Source of the DNA: VAXT01 sp035318925
Lineage (GTDB): Bacteria; Actinomycetota; Thermoleophilia; Gaiellales; Gaiellaceae
Assembly (NCBI GenBank): GCA_035318925.1
Contig: DATHDS010000021.1
Location: 62,001 to 126,000, forward strand
Direction: 5' to 3'
DNA: 64,000 nt
The notes beneath the pieces were generated by a model. It was not told the DNA's origin. It saw only the letters and a program-made list of their open reading frames with translations, and did no database searches. This document shows positions 48,688 to 56,460 of the stretch, in pieces. A program made the translations under genes and the position numbers. How positions within the stretch are numbered: the stretch's first letter is position 1; each line of letters begins with the position of its first letter.

Positions 48688-49821
48688 TTATTTGGGCATT
48701 CGCTTGAACGCGAGCCAGCTCGGCTTCCGCCGCCCGGAGGCCGTGTAGAAACCGGATTGCCAGCCGTTGGGGATCCGCGCCTCGTCCTTGAGCAGGAACC
48801 AGATCATCATGTCGATGCGCGGGTTCTTGCGGGCGATGGCAAAGGCCGTCCTGACGTAGCGCGCCTGCTTCGCCCACGAGACACCGAAGGCCCGGTCCGG
48901 CGGGTTCGTCTGGTAGCCGTACTCGGTGATCCAGACCCGCTTGTGCCCGTAGAGCCGCGTCAACTCCTTGATCAGCTGGTTGATGTTGCCGAGGGTGATC
49001 GCCCGCGACCCGGGCGGTGGCTTGTTCGGCGGCTCGTTCGGATACTGGTAATACGGATGGTGCGCGTAAGCGTCGAACCGCGCGCCCCATCGCTTCATGC
49101 CGCGGAGGAAGGGAAGAGGCGAGACCGAGGGCCGGGGCTGGGTACCCGTATTGTTTCCGCGCGGTCCGGTTGCGCCGCAAGCGACCTTCTCGCTCGCGAG
49201 ACCGGTCAGATGAACACCCGACCAGATCGAGTTGCAGATCTGCGCGTAGATCCGCGTGCTCGCGACTGCAAACTTCCCGCGCCCCACACGCACGAACTGC
49301 GGCTTGAGGAAGACCGGATTGTTCGGCTCGTTCCAGGCCATCCAGTACCGCACGGCCGGCAGCGGCGCCGCGTCGGGAGCCGGACGGAAGCTGCCGCTGT
49401 AGCGCTTCGCCACCGCGTAGGCGAAGTTCCGCAGATCGATCATCCGCCGCGGAGCGCGATTCTTCGCCGGGCCCGCCCAACCTGGCGTCCAGAGGATCGA
49501 GAAGACGACTTTGATCCCGTTCTCCTTGGAACGCTTGACCATGTCGTCGTACAGCGCCCAGTCGTAGGCCGGGTCCGCGGGGTCGACCGCATGCGCGGGC
49601 CGGCGCTTGTGAGCGACACCCGTCGGGCCGCCCCAGTAAAGGTTGACGCGAAGCGCCTCGACGCCGAGCTGGTGGTATTGCGGGTAGGCCCAGTCCGGGT
49701 CCCCGAGGGTCGACTGCTCGTCGAAGATGCCGACGAGGAGACCCCGCGACGGCTTGGCCGACGGTGCGGCGAGCCCGGCGAGCAGGGCAACGATCGCGAC
49801 GAAGATCAGCCGCTTACGCAT
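48688..49821 (-). CDS. Secreted clan GH-A glycoside hydrolase (GH39/PslG-like)
   Basis: 377 residues. A signal peptide (MRKRLIFVAIVALLAGLAAP) is followed by a TIM barrel. GVEALRVNLYWGG, DWALYDDMVKRSKENGIKVV and RYWMAWNEPNNPVF (acid/base Glu in WNEPN) are the first four strands; KRVWITEYGYQTNPP carries the nucleophile Glu in TEYGYQ. This spacing matches GH39/GH5-like enzymes such as PslG, which trims exopolysaccharide during secretion in Pseudomonas. Here too it sits between a UDP-xylose synthase and the initiating transferase, so a role in EPS length control or release is likely. Beta-xylosidase activity is an alternative. Start overlaps UXS by 8 bases. Confidence 0.82.
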   Translation of the reverse strand: MRKRLIFVAIVALLAGLAAPSAKPSRGLLVGIFDEQSTLGDPDWAYPQYHQLGVEALRVNLYWGGPTGVAHKRRPAHAVDPADPAYDWALYDDMVKRSKENGIKVVFSILWTPGWAGPAKNRAPRRMIDLRNFAYAVAKRYSGSFRPAPDAAPLPAVRYWMAWNEPNNPVFLKPQFVRVGRGKFAVASTRIYAQICNSIWSGVHLTGLASEKVACGATGPRGNNTGTQPRPSVSPLPFLRGMKRWGARFDAYAHHPYYQYPNEPPNKPPPGSRAITLGNINQLIKELTRLYGHKRVWITEYGYQTNPPDRAFGVSWAKQARYVRTAFAIARKNPRIDMMIWFLLKDEARIPNGWQSGFYTASGRRKPSWLAFKRMPK

Positions 49822-50746
49822 GGACCGGCTCGACGGTCGGGAGCATGCGCCGGAGACCCTCTTCGAGCTCGACCTCGGGGCCCCAACCGAGCACCTGCTT
49901 GGCGCGGGTGATGTCCGGCTGGCGCACCTGCGGGTCGTCGACCGGCAGCGCCTCGAAGACGAGCTCGCTCTTCGACCCCGTCACTCTGATCACCGTTTTG
50001 GCGAGCTCGAGAATCGTGAACTCGCCTGGGTTGCCCAGGTTGACAGGCAGGTGCTCCTTGCTCGTGGCGAGGAGGAACAGGGCTTTGATCAGATCGTCTA
50101 CGTAGCAGAAGCTGCGCGTCTGCGAGCCGTCGCCGAAGACGGTCAGCGGCTTGTTCTCGAGCGCCTGGCGGACGAACGTCGGGATTGCCCTGCCGTCGTA
50201 CGGGCGCATGCGGGGGCCGTACGTGTTGTGGATGCGCGCGATGGACGTGTCCACGCCCTGCTGGCGGTGATAGGCCATCGTCAATGCTTCGGCGTAGCGC
50301 TTCGCCTCGTCGTAGACCCCGCGCGGCCCGATCGGGTTCACGTGGCCCCAGTAGGTCTCCGGCTGAGGGTGCACCTGCGGGTCGCCGTAGACCTCGCTCG
50401 AGGAGGCGACCAAGAACCGTGCGCGCTTCCACTTCGCCAGGCCCAGGGCGTTGTGCGTCCCGTACGAGCCGGTCTTCAGCGAGTGCAACGGCTGACGGAG
50501 GTAGTCGATCGGACTGGCGAGCGCGGCGAGGTGGTAGACGACGTCAACCGGCTCTTCGATCTCGATGTGCTCGATCACGTCGTGGTTGACGAACGTGAAC
50601 GCGTCGCCGCGGAGGTGCTCGAGATTGGCGAGCGAGCCCGTCTCGAGGTTGTCTACGCAAATGACGCGGTAGCCCTCCGCGAGCAGGTGCTCGCAGAGAT
50701 GAGAGCCGAGGAAACCGGCCCCGCCGGTGACGACTGCGCTAGGCAC
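49814..50746 (-). CDS. UDP-glucuronate decarboxylase (UDP-xylose synthase)
   Basis: 310 residues. VVTGGAGFLGSHLCEHLLAE is the NAD loop. HLAALASPIDYLRQPLHSLK is the UXS-specific block whose SPxxY region contacts the glucuronate carboxylate. ASSSEVYGDPQVHPQPETYW holds the catalytic Ser/Glu and GVYDEAKRYAEAL the Tyr-x3-Lys pair. IARIHNTYGPRMRPYDGRAI follows. It converts UDP-glucuronate to UDP-xylose and CO2 in the cytosol. No UDP-glucose dehydrogenase is in the window. GTG start at 50746 with TATCCT 8 bases upstream; it leads a four-gene operon that ends at 45927. Confidence 0.9.
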   Translation of the reverse strand: MPSAVVTGGAGFLGSHLCEHLLAEGYRVICVDNLETGSLANLEHLRGDAFTFVNHDVIEHIEIEEPVDVVYHLAALASPIDYLRQPLHSLKTGSYGTHNALGLAKWKRARFLVASSSEVYGDPQVHPQPETYWGHVNPIGPRGVYDEAKRYAEALTMAYHRQQGVDTSIARIHNTYGPRMRPYDGRAIPTFVRQALENKPLTVFGDGSQTRSFCYVDDLIKALFLLATSKEHLPVNLGNPGEFTILELAKTVIRVTGSKSELVFEALPVDDPQVRQPDITRAKQVLGWGPEVELEEGLRRMLPTVEPVHA

Positions 50747-50754
50747 GAGGGCGC

Positions 50755-50760
50755 AGGATA
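50755..50760 (-). promoter_or_regulatory. Close-set -10 box (TATCCT) for the UXS-glycosidase-PGT-GT operon
   Basis: On the minus strand TATCCT ends 8 bases before the GTG at 50746. Confidence 0.5.
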
Positions 50761-50815
50761 GCCACGACCCCGGACCGGGCCTCCGATCCTTACGAACTTC
50801 TAACCCTGGCTTGTC

Positions 50816-51763
50816 TTAGCGAAGCTCGCGGTTCGACTCCATGTCGAACAGCATCGCGAACAGCGTGAACAGCAGGCCCGAAATCAGGAGCAGGGCGACG
50901 AGGACGACGGTCCCCGCGGTCAGCGCGTGGCCGAGCAGGCGGAGGATCGTAAACGTCACGCCGAGCGCGAGCCCGATCCCGCCGAACAGGAAGCCGAAGC
51001 CGTAGAAGAAGACGAGCGGGTGGAAGTCGCGGATCACGTACTTCTCGCGCATCCGCCACAGGAAGCCTCTCACGAGCAGCCACGAGATCGTGGGCACGAC
51101 GCGCCGCAGGCGAATGCCGGAGCGTTCCCCGACGCCGTAGATCGGTCGCGACGGCACGTCCCGAACCCGCGCGTTGAGGACGTTCAGGTGGACGAGCATG
51201 TCGTTCGGGAACCCGTACCGGCGGTAGATATTGTCGAGGTCGAGGAGGTTGAGGGTGGGCAAGCCGATCGCGGTGAAGCCGGACTGCGAGTCGGCGACGT
51301 GCCAGTAGCCCGACGCGATCTTCGTCAGCAGCGAGAGGACGGCGTTGCCGAGGTAGCGTGTGTGCGGGATCAGCTCCCACGCGCGACCTGTGAAGAGGCG
51401 GTTCGCTTTCGCATAGTCGACCTCCCCGCGCGCAACAGGCCCGGAGATCGCCTCGAGGTCGCGCGCGTCCATCTGGTTGTCGCCGTTCATCACGCAGGTG
51501 ACGTCGATCCCCTCCTCGAGCGCGCGCCGGTAGCCGGTGATGACGGCCGCGCCCACCCCGCCGTTCCGGTCGTGCACGAGGACCTCGATCCGCCGATCCT
51601 CGCCCGCCCGCTCGTGTGCAACGCGAGCGGTCCCGTCGCGCGACGCGTCGTCGACCACGAGGATCCGATCGACGAAGGGTGGGATACCGGCGAGGGTAGC
51701 TCCGAGCAGCTGCTCCTCCTCGAACGCCGGTACGACGACTGCGACGCTCTTCCCTTCGAGCAT
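50816..51763 (-). CDS. GT2 with membrane tail (polyprenyl-phosphate sugar synthase type)
   Basis: 315 residues. VAVVVPAFEEEQLLGATLAG, ILVVDDASRDGT, NGGVGAAVITGYRRALEEG and VMNGDNQMDARDL (DxD-equivalent NGDNQMD) place it in the DPM-like branch. After ADSQSGFTAI and VPSRPIYGVGERSGIRL (catalytic loop) come two C-terminal membrane helices (LVFFYGFGFLFGGIGLALGV and VLVALLLISGLLFTLFAML). It resembles GtrB/ArnC-like enzymes that make undecaprenyl-phosphate sugars. It overlaps the stop of the Wzz-type gene (TAATG) and ends the operon starting at 53630. Confidence 0.88.
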   Translation of the reverse strand: MLEGKSVAVVVPAFEEEQLLGATLAGIPPFVDRILVVDDASRDGTARVAHERAGEDRRIEVLVHDRNGGVGAAVITGYRRALEEGIDVTCVMNGDNQMDARDLEAISGPVARGEVDYAKANRLFTGRAWELIPHTRYLGNAVLSLLTKIASGYWHVADSQSGFTAIGLPTLNLLDLDNIYRRYGFPNDMLVHLNVLNARVRDVPSRPIYGVGERSGIRLRRVVPTISWLLVRGFLWRMREKYVIRDFHPLVFFYGFGFLFGGIGLALGVTFTILRLLGHALTAGTVVLVALLLISGLLFTLFAMLFDMESNRELR

Positions 51764-52629
51764 TACTCGCGGCCGGTGCGCGCGGAGATCGGCTCCCAGA
51801 GGAGCGCGGCGAGGAGGCCGAGGATGAGCCCGATCAGGCCCGCGACCGCCGCCGAGTTGCGCGTGCTCCGCGCGGTCGTCTTGGTCGCCACCCCCTGGTC
51901 GATGATCCGTGGCAGCTCGACCTGCTCGGCCTGGGCCAGCAGCTGCTGGGCCTGGAGACGGTCCTGCTCCAGCGTGCCGCGCCGCTGTTCCACGGTCAGG
52001 AGCAGCGTGGCCAGGGTCAGCCGTTCAGTCCCGGAGGCACTGCGGAGGGCGGCTTCCGTCGCCACGATCTGCTCGTCGATCGCGCTGAGTTGGCGATTGT
52101 CGGAGGCAAGCTCCTCCTGGAACGTCTTCCGTTTCAGCCTCGGATAGCCGCCGACCTCGTCCACGATTCGCTCGGCGATGCCGGCGGTCGCCTTCGTCAC
52201 CTCGGCCCGGCGGCTTCCTTGCACGGAGACGATGTACAGCTGACTGGGCACAGTCTTCGCGAGGCCGCTCTTGATCGCACTCGTCGAGATGCCAGCACGG
52301 AGCGCCCTGGTGGACATGCCCGACTCCGACGAGACTTTTTGGATCGTCTCCTGCCCCCGCGCGATACGCGCGATGGTGTTCGGGTTCGTCTGGATGCTCT
52401 GCAGCGGGGCGTTCCCGCCCGCGCTGTAAGGCGTGCCCACGTAGACCGTCGCCTGCGCTTTGTAGACCTGCTTGCCGCCGAGCGCGAGCAGGTAGCCGAG
52501 GACGACGCCGACGACGATCCCTGCGAGCGGGAGCCACCAGCGCGCGACGAGAGCATCGAGGTAGCGGCCGATGTCCACCTCGCGCTCGGCGTCGAGGTCG
52601 GGCTCGCTGTGCGGCGGCCGTGTGCTCAT
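51763..52629 (-). CDS. Wzz-type polysaccharide chain-length/co-polymerase protein
   Basis: 288 residues. The plan is TM1 (WWLPLAGIVVGVVLGYLLAL, about 31-50), an extracytoplasmic region of about 200 residues rich in coiled coil (QEELASDNRQLSAIDEQIVATE then VEQRRGTLEQDRLQAQQLLAQ), and TM2 near the C-terminus (AAVAGLIGLILGLLAALLWE). The VYKAQATVYVGTPYSAGGN strand after TM1 is typical of Wzz/CapA-type PCP proteins. No Wzc-like tyrosine kinase domain is attached or nearby. It would set polymer length together with a polymerase that is not in this window. Its ATG overlaps the ATP-grasp stop. Confidence 0.85.
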   Translation of the reverse strand: MSTRPPHSEPDLDAEREVDIGRYLDALVARWWLPLAGIVVGVVLGYLLALGGKQVYKAQATVYVGTPYSAGGNAPLQSIQTNPNTIARIARGQETIQKVSSESGMSTRALRAGISTSAIKSGLAKTVPSQLYIVSVQGSRRAEVTKATAGIAERIVDEVGGYPRLKRKTFQEELASDNRQLSAIDEQIVATEAALRSASGTERLTLATLLLTVEQRRGTLEQDRLQAQQLLAQAEQVELPRIIDQGVATKTTARSTRNSAAVAGLIGLILGLLAALLWEPISARTGRE

Positions 52630-53630
52630 GCCTCTCCCGGCTCGCTCGCGACCGGCTCGGGCAGCTCCTCAGCGAACGGCTCCAGGCGCCCGTCCGAGCC
52701 CTCGGTCAGGCAGAGGTCGGAGAAGAAACGCGTCATGACGACCCCCTCGAGGAACTCGCCGACGGTCGGCTCTGGCCGCTCTCCGTTCGCCAGCGCGAGC
52801 GCGAGCTCAGGGTAGCGGCTGCCCGCCGAGAGCGGCAGCGGGAACGCACCGCCGAAGCGAGGGTTGACGTCGGTGACGAGGAGCGTCCCGTCCGGCTCGC
52901 GGAAGCACTGGATGTTCGCGGGCCCCCAGATCGGCAGCGCCTCGGCGACGCGGCGGCCATGCTCGATCAGCTCCCAGTCCTTGATCGTCATCCCCTTGAT
53001 CGATTCGCCGCCCTTCGACTCGATCATCGTTCGCGGGATCGCGTTCAGGCAGCGGCCGTCGAAGTCGCTGAAGACGTCGACCGAGAACTCCTCGCCCCGG
53101 CAGTGCGCCTGGACGAAGGAGGGCACAGGCGTCCGGGCGAGATGGAAGTCGAGCTCTTCGCGGTCGTGCGCGACGTAGATGTGGCGCGAGCCGAAGCCCT
53201 CGCGGGCCTTCACGAGCACCGGGAACTCGAGCTCCAACGGGAGGCTCGCCGGCAGCCAGCTCGCAGGCGACGGGATGCCGAGGGCCTCGAAGGTCTCGTG
53301 GGCGAGGTACTTGTCGCCCATGCGCGCGGCCACCTCCGCGGGCGGCAGGAGGACGAGGGCACCGAGCTCGTCCCGTGCGCCCGCAAGAATCAGCTGGTCG
53401 AGATCGGTGAGCGGGACGACGAGGTCGACCCCATGCTCGGAGACGAGCTCTGCGAGCTCCGGCACGTAGCCCGGATCGTCCACGCGGACGACGAGCTCGT
53501 AGCGATCGGCGTGGTAGAGCGCCGGCGCGAGCGGGTTGACGTCCGTGGCAACGGTCGTCGCGCCGGCGCGGCCGAAGGCCGAGACGATGTCGACGCGCTG
53601 ACCTGCGCAGGTGAAGAGGACCGCGGTCAC
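52626..53630 (-). CDS. ATP-grasp carboxylate-amine/thiol ligase-like protein
   Basis: 334 residues from the GTG at 53630. VLFTCAGQRVDIVSAFGRAG and VVPLTDLDQLILAG form the pre-ATP-grasp Rossmann domain. MGDKYLAHETFEALGIPSPAS, FPVLVKAREGFGSRHIYVAH (ATP-binding Lys and Gly-rich loop), EFSVDVFSDFDGRC and LLVTDVNPRFGGAFPLPLSA (metal-binding Glu/Asn/Asp in DVNPRFGG) are typical of carbamoyl-phosphate-synthase-like ATP-grasp enzymes. It probably links an amino acid or another amine to a carboxylated sugar. It is translationally coupled to the Wzz-type gene, so the modified unit is likely part of that polymer. TACCCT lies 8 bases upstream. Confidence 0.85.
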   Translation of the reverse strand: MTAVLFTCAGQRVDIVSAFGRAGATTVATDVNPLAPALYHADRYELVVRVDDPGYVPELAELVSEHGVDLVVPLTDLDQLILAGARDELGALVLLPPAEVAARMGDKYLAHETFEALGIPSPASWLPASLPLELEFPVLVKAREGFGSRHIYVAHDREELDFHLARTPVPSFVQAHCRGEEFSVDVFSDFDGRCLNAIPRTMIESKGGESIKGMTIKDWELIEHGRRVAEALPIWGPANIQCFREPDGTLLVTDVNPRFGGAFPLPLSAGSRYPELALALANGERPEPTVGEFLEGVVMTRFFSDLCLTEGSDGRLEPFAEELPEPVASEPGEA

Positions 53631-53638
53631 GGCGAAAG

Positions 53639-53644
53639 AGGGTA
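53639..53644 (-). promoter_or_regulatory. Close-set -10 box (TACCCT) for the ATP-grasp-Wzz-GT2 operon
   Basis: On the minus strand TACCCT ends 8 bases before the GTG at 53630 and supports that start over the ATG at 53693. The rest of the gap to 53762 shows an 8-bp palindrome ACACGTGT (53703-53710) and no gene. Confidence 0.5.
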
Positions 53645-53762
53645 ACGACTCGGCCGAATTCGCCCCTGTTGCAACGTCGCAATTCCGGCGCAAATGCGTT
53701 TCACACGTGTCACATCTTTCTCAGTACGATCGCGGCGGGGAGGAGGTGGAGCGAACCTTCTA

Positions 53763-54362
53763 TTAGGGCTTTTTCCGAGCGTCGCCGGCCTGCCAGCCCC
53801 CGGTCTCGCCCTTGTACGTGCCACCCAGCAGAGCGCGCGGAGTGCGCAGCACGATCTTCAGGTCGAGGCGCGGCGAGCGGTTCTCGACGTACCAGACGTC
53901 GAGCTCGATGCGCTCCTCCCACGGCAGCGACGCGCGTCCGTGGATCTGCGCCCAGCCGGTGATCCCGGGCCTTACATCCAGCCGCTTTCGCTGCCGCGGC
54001 GTGTATTGCTCGACCTGGTACGCGAGCGTCGGCCGCGGCCCGATCAGGCTCATCTCCCCCCGCACGACGTTCCAGAGCTGGGGCAACTCGTCGAGCGAGA
54101 GGCGTCGCAACAGGCGACCGACCCGGGTGATGCGCGGATCGCCGCGGTTGACCGCCCATCCCGCGCCCTGCTGGTCGGCCCCGACCACCATCGTTCGCAG
54201 CTTCAGAAGCTCAAACTCTCGCCCGTCCTGGCCCACCCGTCGTTGCCGGTAGAGCACGGGACCCCGATCGTCCAGCTTGATCGCGAGCGCGCCCACTGCG
54301 AGTGCGGGACTCGCGAGCGCAAGGCCGAGGGAGGCGCCGGCGACGTCGAGCGCGCGGTTCAC
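53763..54362 (-). CDS. Short phosphoglycosyltransferase (monotopic PglC-like)
   Basis: 199 residues from the GTG at 54362, the minimal catalytic form. A re-entrant hydrophobic helix at the N-terminus (LDVAGASLGLALASPALAVG) is followed by DDRGPVLYRQRRVGQDG, LLKLRTMVVGADQQ (catalytic site), RRLSLDELPQLWNVVRGEMS, LIGPRPTLAYQVEQY and GITGWAQIHGRASLPWEERI. It would start a second glycan by moving a sugar-1-phosphate onto undecaprenyl phosphate. The GTG overlaps the stop of the membrane GT2 (GTGA). Together with the large WbaP-type enzyme this gives two chain-initiating enzymes. Confidence 0.92.
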   Translation of the reverse strand: MNRALDVAGASLGLALASPALAVGALAIKLDDRGPVLYRQRRVGQDGREFELLKLRTMVVGADQQGAGWAVNRGDPRITRVGRLLRRLSLDELPQLWNVVRGEMSLIGPRPTLAYQVEQYTPRQRKRLDVRPGITGWAQIHGRASLPWEERIELDVWYVENRSPRLDLKIVLRTPRALLGGTYKGETGGWQAGDARKKP

Positions 54363-55486
54363 CGGGTGCCCTCGATCCGCTCCCAGAGGAGCGGCGGCCC
54401 CGACCGGACGTAGCGTGCGAGCCCGGCCAGGGTCGCCCAGGTCACGACGAGGTAGTAGTAGGCGAGCCCGGCGCCGGGGATCGGGAGCCGCAAACGGCCG
54501 GCCCCGGCAAGGAGCAGCCACACGAGCTGCACCGCAAGCACGGCCTGGTAGGGCCAACCCTCACCGACCAGCGCGGCGCTCGAAATCAGCAGGACGAGGT
54601 GCAGAATCCCGCTCCCGTACCGGAGAAGCCGGTGCGACACGAGCTCGACGAAGTAGAGAGGCCCGACCCGGCGCAGCATGCCGCGGAAGACGTGCACCCA
54701 GGCCCCGCGCAGCATGCGCACCTTGCGCCGGTACTCGTCCTCGATGTCCCGCGACGGCTTCTCGACGGAGACCGCGTCGGGGTCGTAGACCGCGCGCCGG
54801 CCGCGCTGCACCATCAGGTACGGCAGGCCGAGGTCGTGACCGCACCAGGGCTCGAGCTCGACCCAGTCCGAGCGGCGAACCGCATAGATGGGGCCGTTCC
54901 CGGCCGTGATCGAGCCGAGCCGCGACTCCTGCATTCGCAGCCAGAGCTCGAAGCGCCAGTAGGCGCCCTCGCGATTCGTCCCGTCCGGCGCCTCGTACGA
55001 CGCGCGGCCTGAGACGTAACCGACCGCCGGGTCGGCGAAGCTGCGCACGAGCAGGCGCAGCGCGCCGGGCTGCCACACCGCATTCGCATCGGAGAAGCCC
55101 ACGATCTCGCCGGTCGCCTCCTGGACACCGCGGTTCTGCGCCGCGACCTTGCCGCCGCGGGAGCAGCGGACGAGCTTCACGCGGTGGTCCTCCGCGGCCA
55201 GGCGCTCGACGATCTCGTCGGTCCCGTCGGCGGAGGCGTCGGAGGCGACGACGACCTCGAGCCGGTCCGCGGGATAGTCGAGCTCGAGCAGGTTCCGCAC
55301 GCGGCGCTCGATCACATCCTCCTCGTTATACGCCGCGACGACCACGCTGACAGCCGGCTCGATGTCGGCCCCGCTCACGCGCCGCCTGTGCAGGCGCGCC
55401 GCCGCAGCGGCGGCGAGCGCGTAGCCCACGTGCGTCCACACGAGGGCGGCGAGCGAGATCCAAAACAGAAGTTTTACGACGAGCAT
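54359..55486 (-). CDS. Membrane-bound glycosyltransferase family 2
   Basis: 375 residues. TM1 at the N-terminus (LLFWISLAALVWTHVGYAL) precedes the GT-A domain: VSVVVAAYNEEDVIERRVRN, VVVASDASADGTDEIV, GGKVAAQNRGVQEATGEIVG and VGFSDANAVWQPGAL (DxD-like SDAN). VEKPSRDIEDEYRRKVRMLRGAW has the QxxRW-like ED and RRKVR region of processive or membrane GT2s; three C-terminal helices follow. The topology matches glucosaminyl- or mannosyltransferases of the PgaC/ICA or WcaA type. It leads the 55486-53763 operon; its ATG is 30 bases from the divergent epimerase start. Confidence 0.87.
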   Translation of the reverse strand: MLVVKLLFWISLAALVWTHVGYALAAAAAARLHRRRVSGADIEPAVSVVVAAYNEEDVIERRVRNLLELDYPADRLEVVVASDASADGTDEIVERLAAEDHRVKLVRCSRGGKVAAQNRGVQEATGEIVGFSDANAVWQPGALRLLVRSFADPAVGYVSGRASYEAPDGTNREGAYWRFELWLRMQESRLGSITAGNGPIYAVRRSDWVELEPWCGHDLGLPYLMVQRGRRAVYDPDAVSVEKPSRDIEDEYRRKVRMLRGAWVHVFRGMLRRVGPLYFVELVSHRLLRYGSGILHLVLLISSAALVGEGWPYQAVLAVQLVWLLLAGAGRLRLPIPGAGLAYYYLVVTWATLAGLARYVRSGPPLLWERIEGTR

Positions 55487-55502
55487 GGGCGCTTCGTGTA
55501 CG

Positions 55503-55508
55503 TATTCT
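55503..55508 (+). promoter_or_regulatory. Close-set -10 box (TATTCT) for the epimerase-asnB operon
   Basis: TATTCT ends 8 bases before the ATG at 55517, inside a 30-base gap between divergent starts. Confidence 0.5.
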
Positions 55509-55516
55509 CACGACTC

Positions 55517-56458
55517 ATGCCCGCCGTACCGATCGAAGGCTCGCGCTTCCTCGTCACCGGCGGCTCCGGCTTCGTCGGCTCGCACGTCGTCGACGAGCTC
55601 GTCGGCGCCGATGCGAAGGAGGTCGTCGTCTTCGACAAGGTCGTCCGCGGCGAGAACCTCGAGCAGGCTGCCAGGGTGGGCTCGGTCACCGTCGTCGAGG
55701 GCGACGTCACCGACCGCGAGGCGCTCGCGGCGGCCGCTGCCGGCGTGGACGGCGTCTTCCACCTGGCCGTGCTCCCGATCGGCCCGAGCGAAGCCGACCC
55801 GCGCCTCGCGCTCGACGTGAACGTCGTCGGCACGTTCAACGTGATCGAGGCAGCGCAGCAGGCCGGCGCGAGGAAGGTGGTCTACTCCTCGGCCTCGTCC
55901 GTCTACGGCGACACGAACGAGACGATGGACGAGTCGCACCCGCTCGAGGCGAGGTCGATGTACGGCGCTTCGAAGATCGCGGGCGAGTACTTCCTGCGCG
56001 CCTTCCGCGAGATCCACGGCCTCGACTTCGTGACTCTCCGCTACATGAACGTCTACGGGCCTCGCCAGGAGGGCGGCCTGATCGTAAGCGTGCTCCGCCG
56101 CATCGAGTCGGGCCAGCCGCCGGTGATCCAGGGCGACGGGAGTGCGTCGTTCGATTTCGTCCACGTCGCGGACGTGGCCCGGCTGAACGTCGCCGCGATG
56201 ATCTCTGACGTGAGCGGCGAGGCCTTCAACGTCGGCAGCGGCGGCGAGGCAAGCGTCCGCGAGGTCGTCGAGCAGCTGATCCAGCTGACCGGCTCCGAGC
56301 TCGAGCCCGAGTACGACCTCGAGGCGAAGGTGCTGATGGCCCGGCGAGTCGGCAAGAACGAGAAGGCCGTGCAGGTGCTCGGCTGGACGCCCGAACGCGA
56401 CCTGGACACCGGCCTCGCCGAGGTGATCGCGTTCGAGCGCGCCAGGGAGCGCGTCTAG
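55517..56458 (+). CDS. NAD-dependent epimerase/dehydratase (UDP-glucose 4-epimerase-like SDR)
   Basis: 313 residues. LVTGGSGFVGSHVVDELVGA is the NAD loop. HLAVLPIGPSEADPRLALDV replaces the usual HLAA segment. YSSASSVYGDTNETMDESHP contains the catalytic Ser, and SMYGASKIAGEYFL the Tyr-x3-Lys pair. LRYMNVYGPRQEGGLIVSVL and GDGSASFDFVHVADVARLN are GalE/WbpP-like substrate-side blocks. It probably epimerises or dehydrates an NDP-sugar; which one cannot be told. It is followed after 2 bases by the second asparagine-synthase-like gene, then another SDR and a methyltransferase, on one transcript. Confidence 0.85.
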   Translation: MPAVPIEGSRFLVTGGSGFVGSHVVDELVGADAKEVVVFDKVVRGENLEQAARVGSVTVVEGDVTDREALAAAAAGVDGVFHLAVLPIGPSEADPRLALDVNVVGTFNVIEAAQQAGARKVVYSSASSVYGDTNETMDESHPLEARSMYGASKIAGEYFLRAFREIHGLDFVTLRYMNVYGPRQEGGLIVSVLRRIESGQPPVIQGDGSASFDFVHVADVARLNVAAMISDVSGEAFNVGSGGEASVREVVEQLIQLTGSELEPEYDLEAKVLMARRVGKNEKAVQVLGWTPERDLDTGLAEVIAFERARERV

Positions 56459-56460
56459 CG

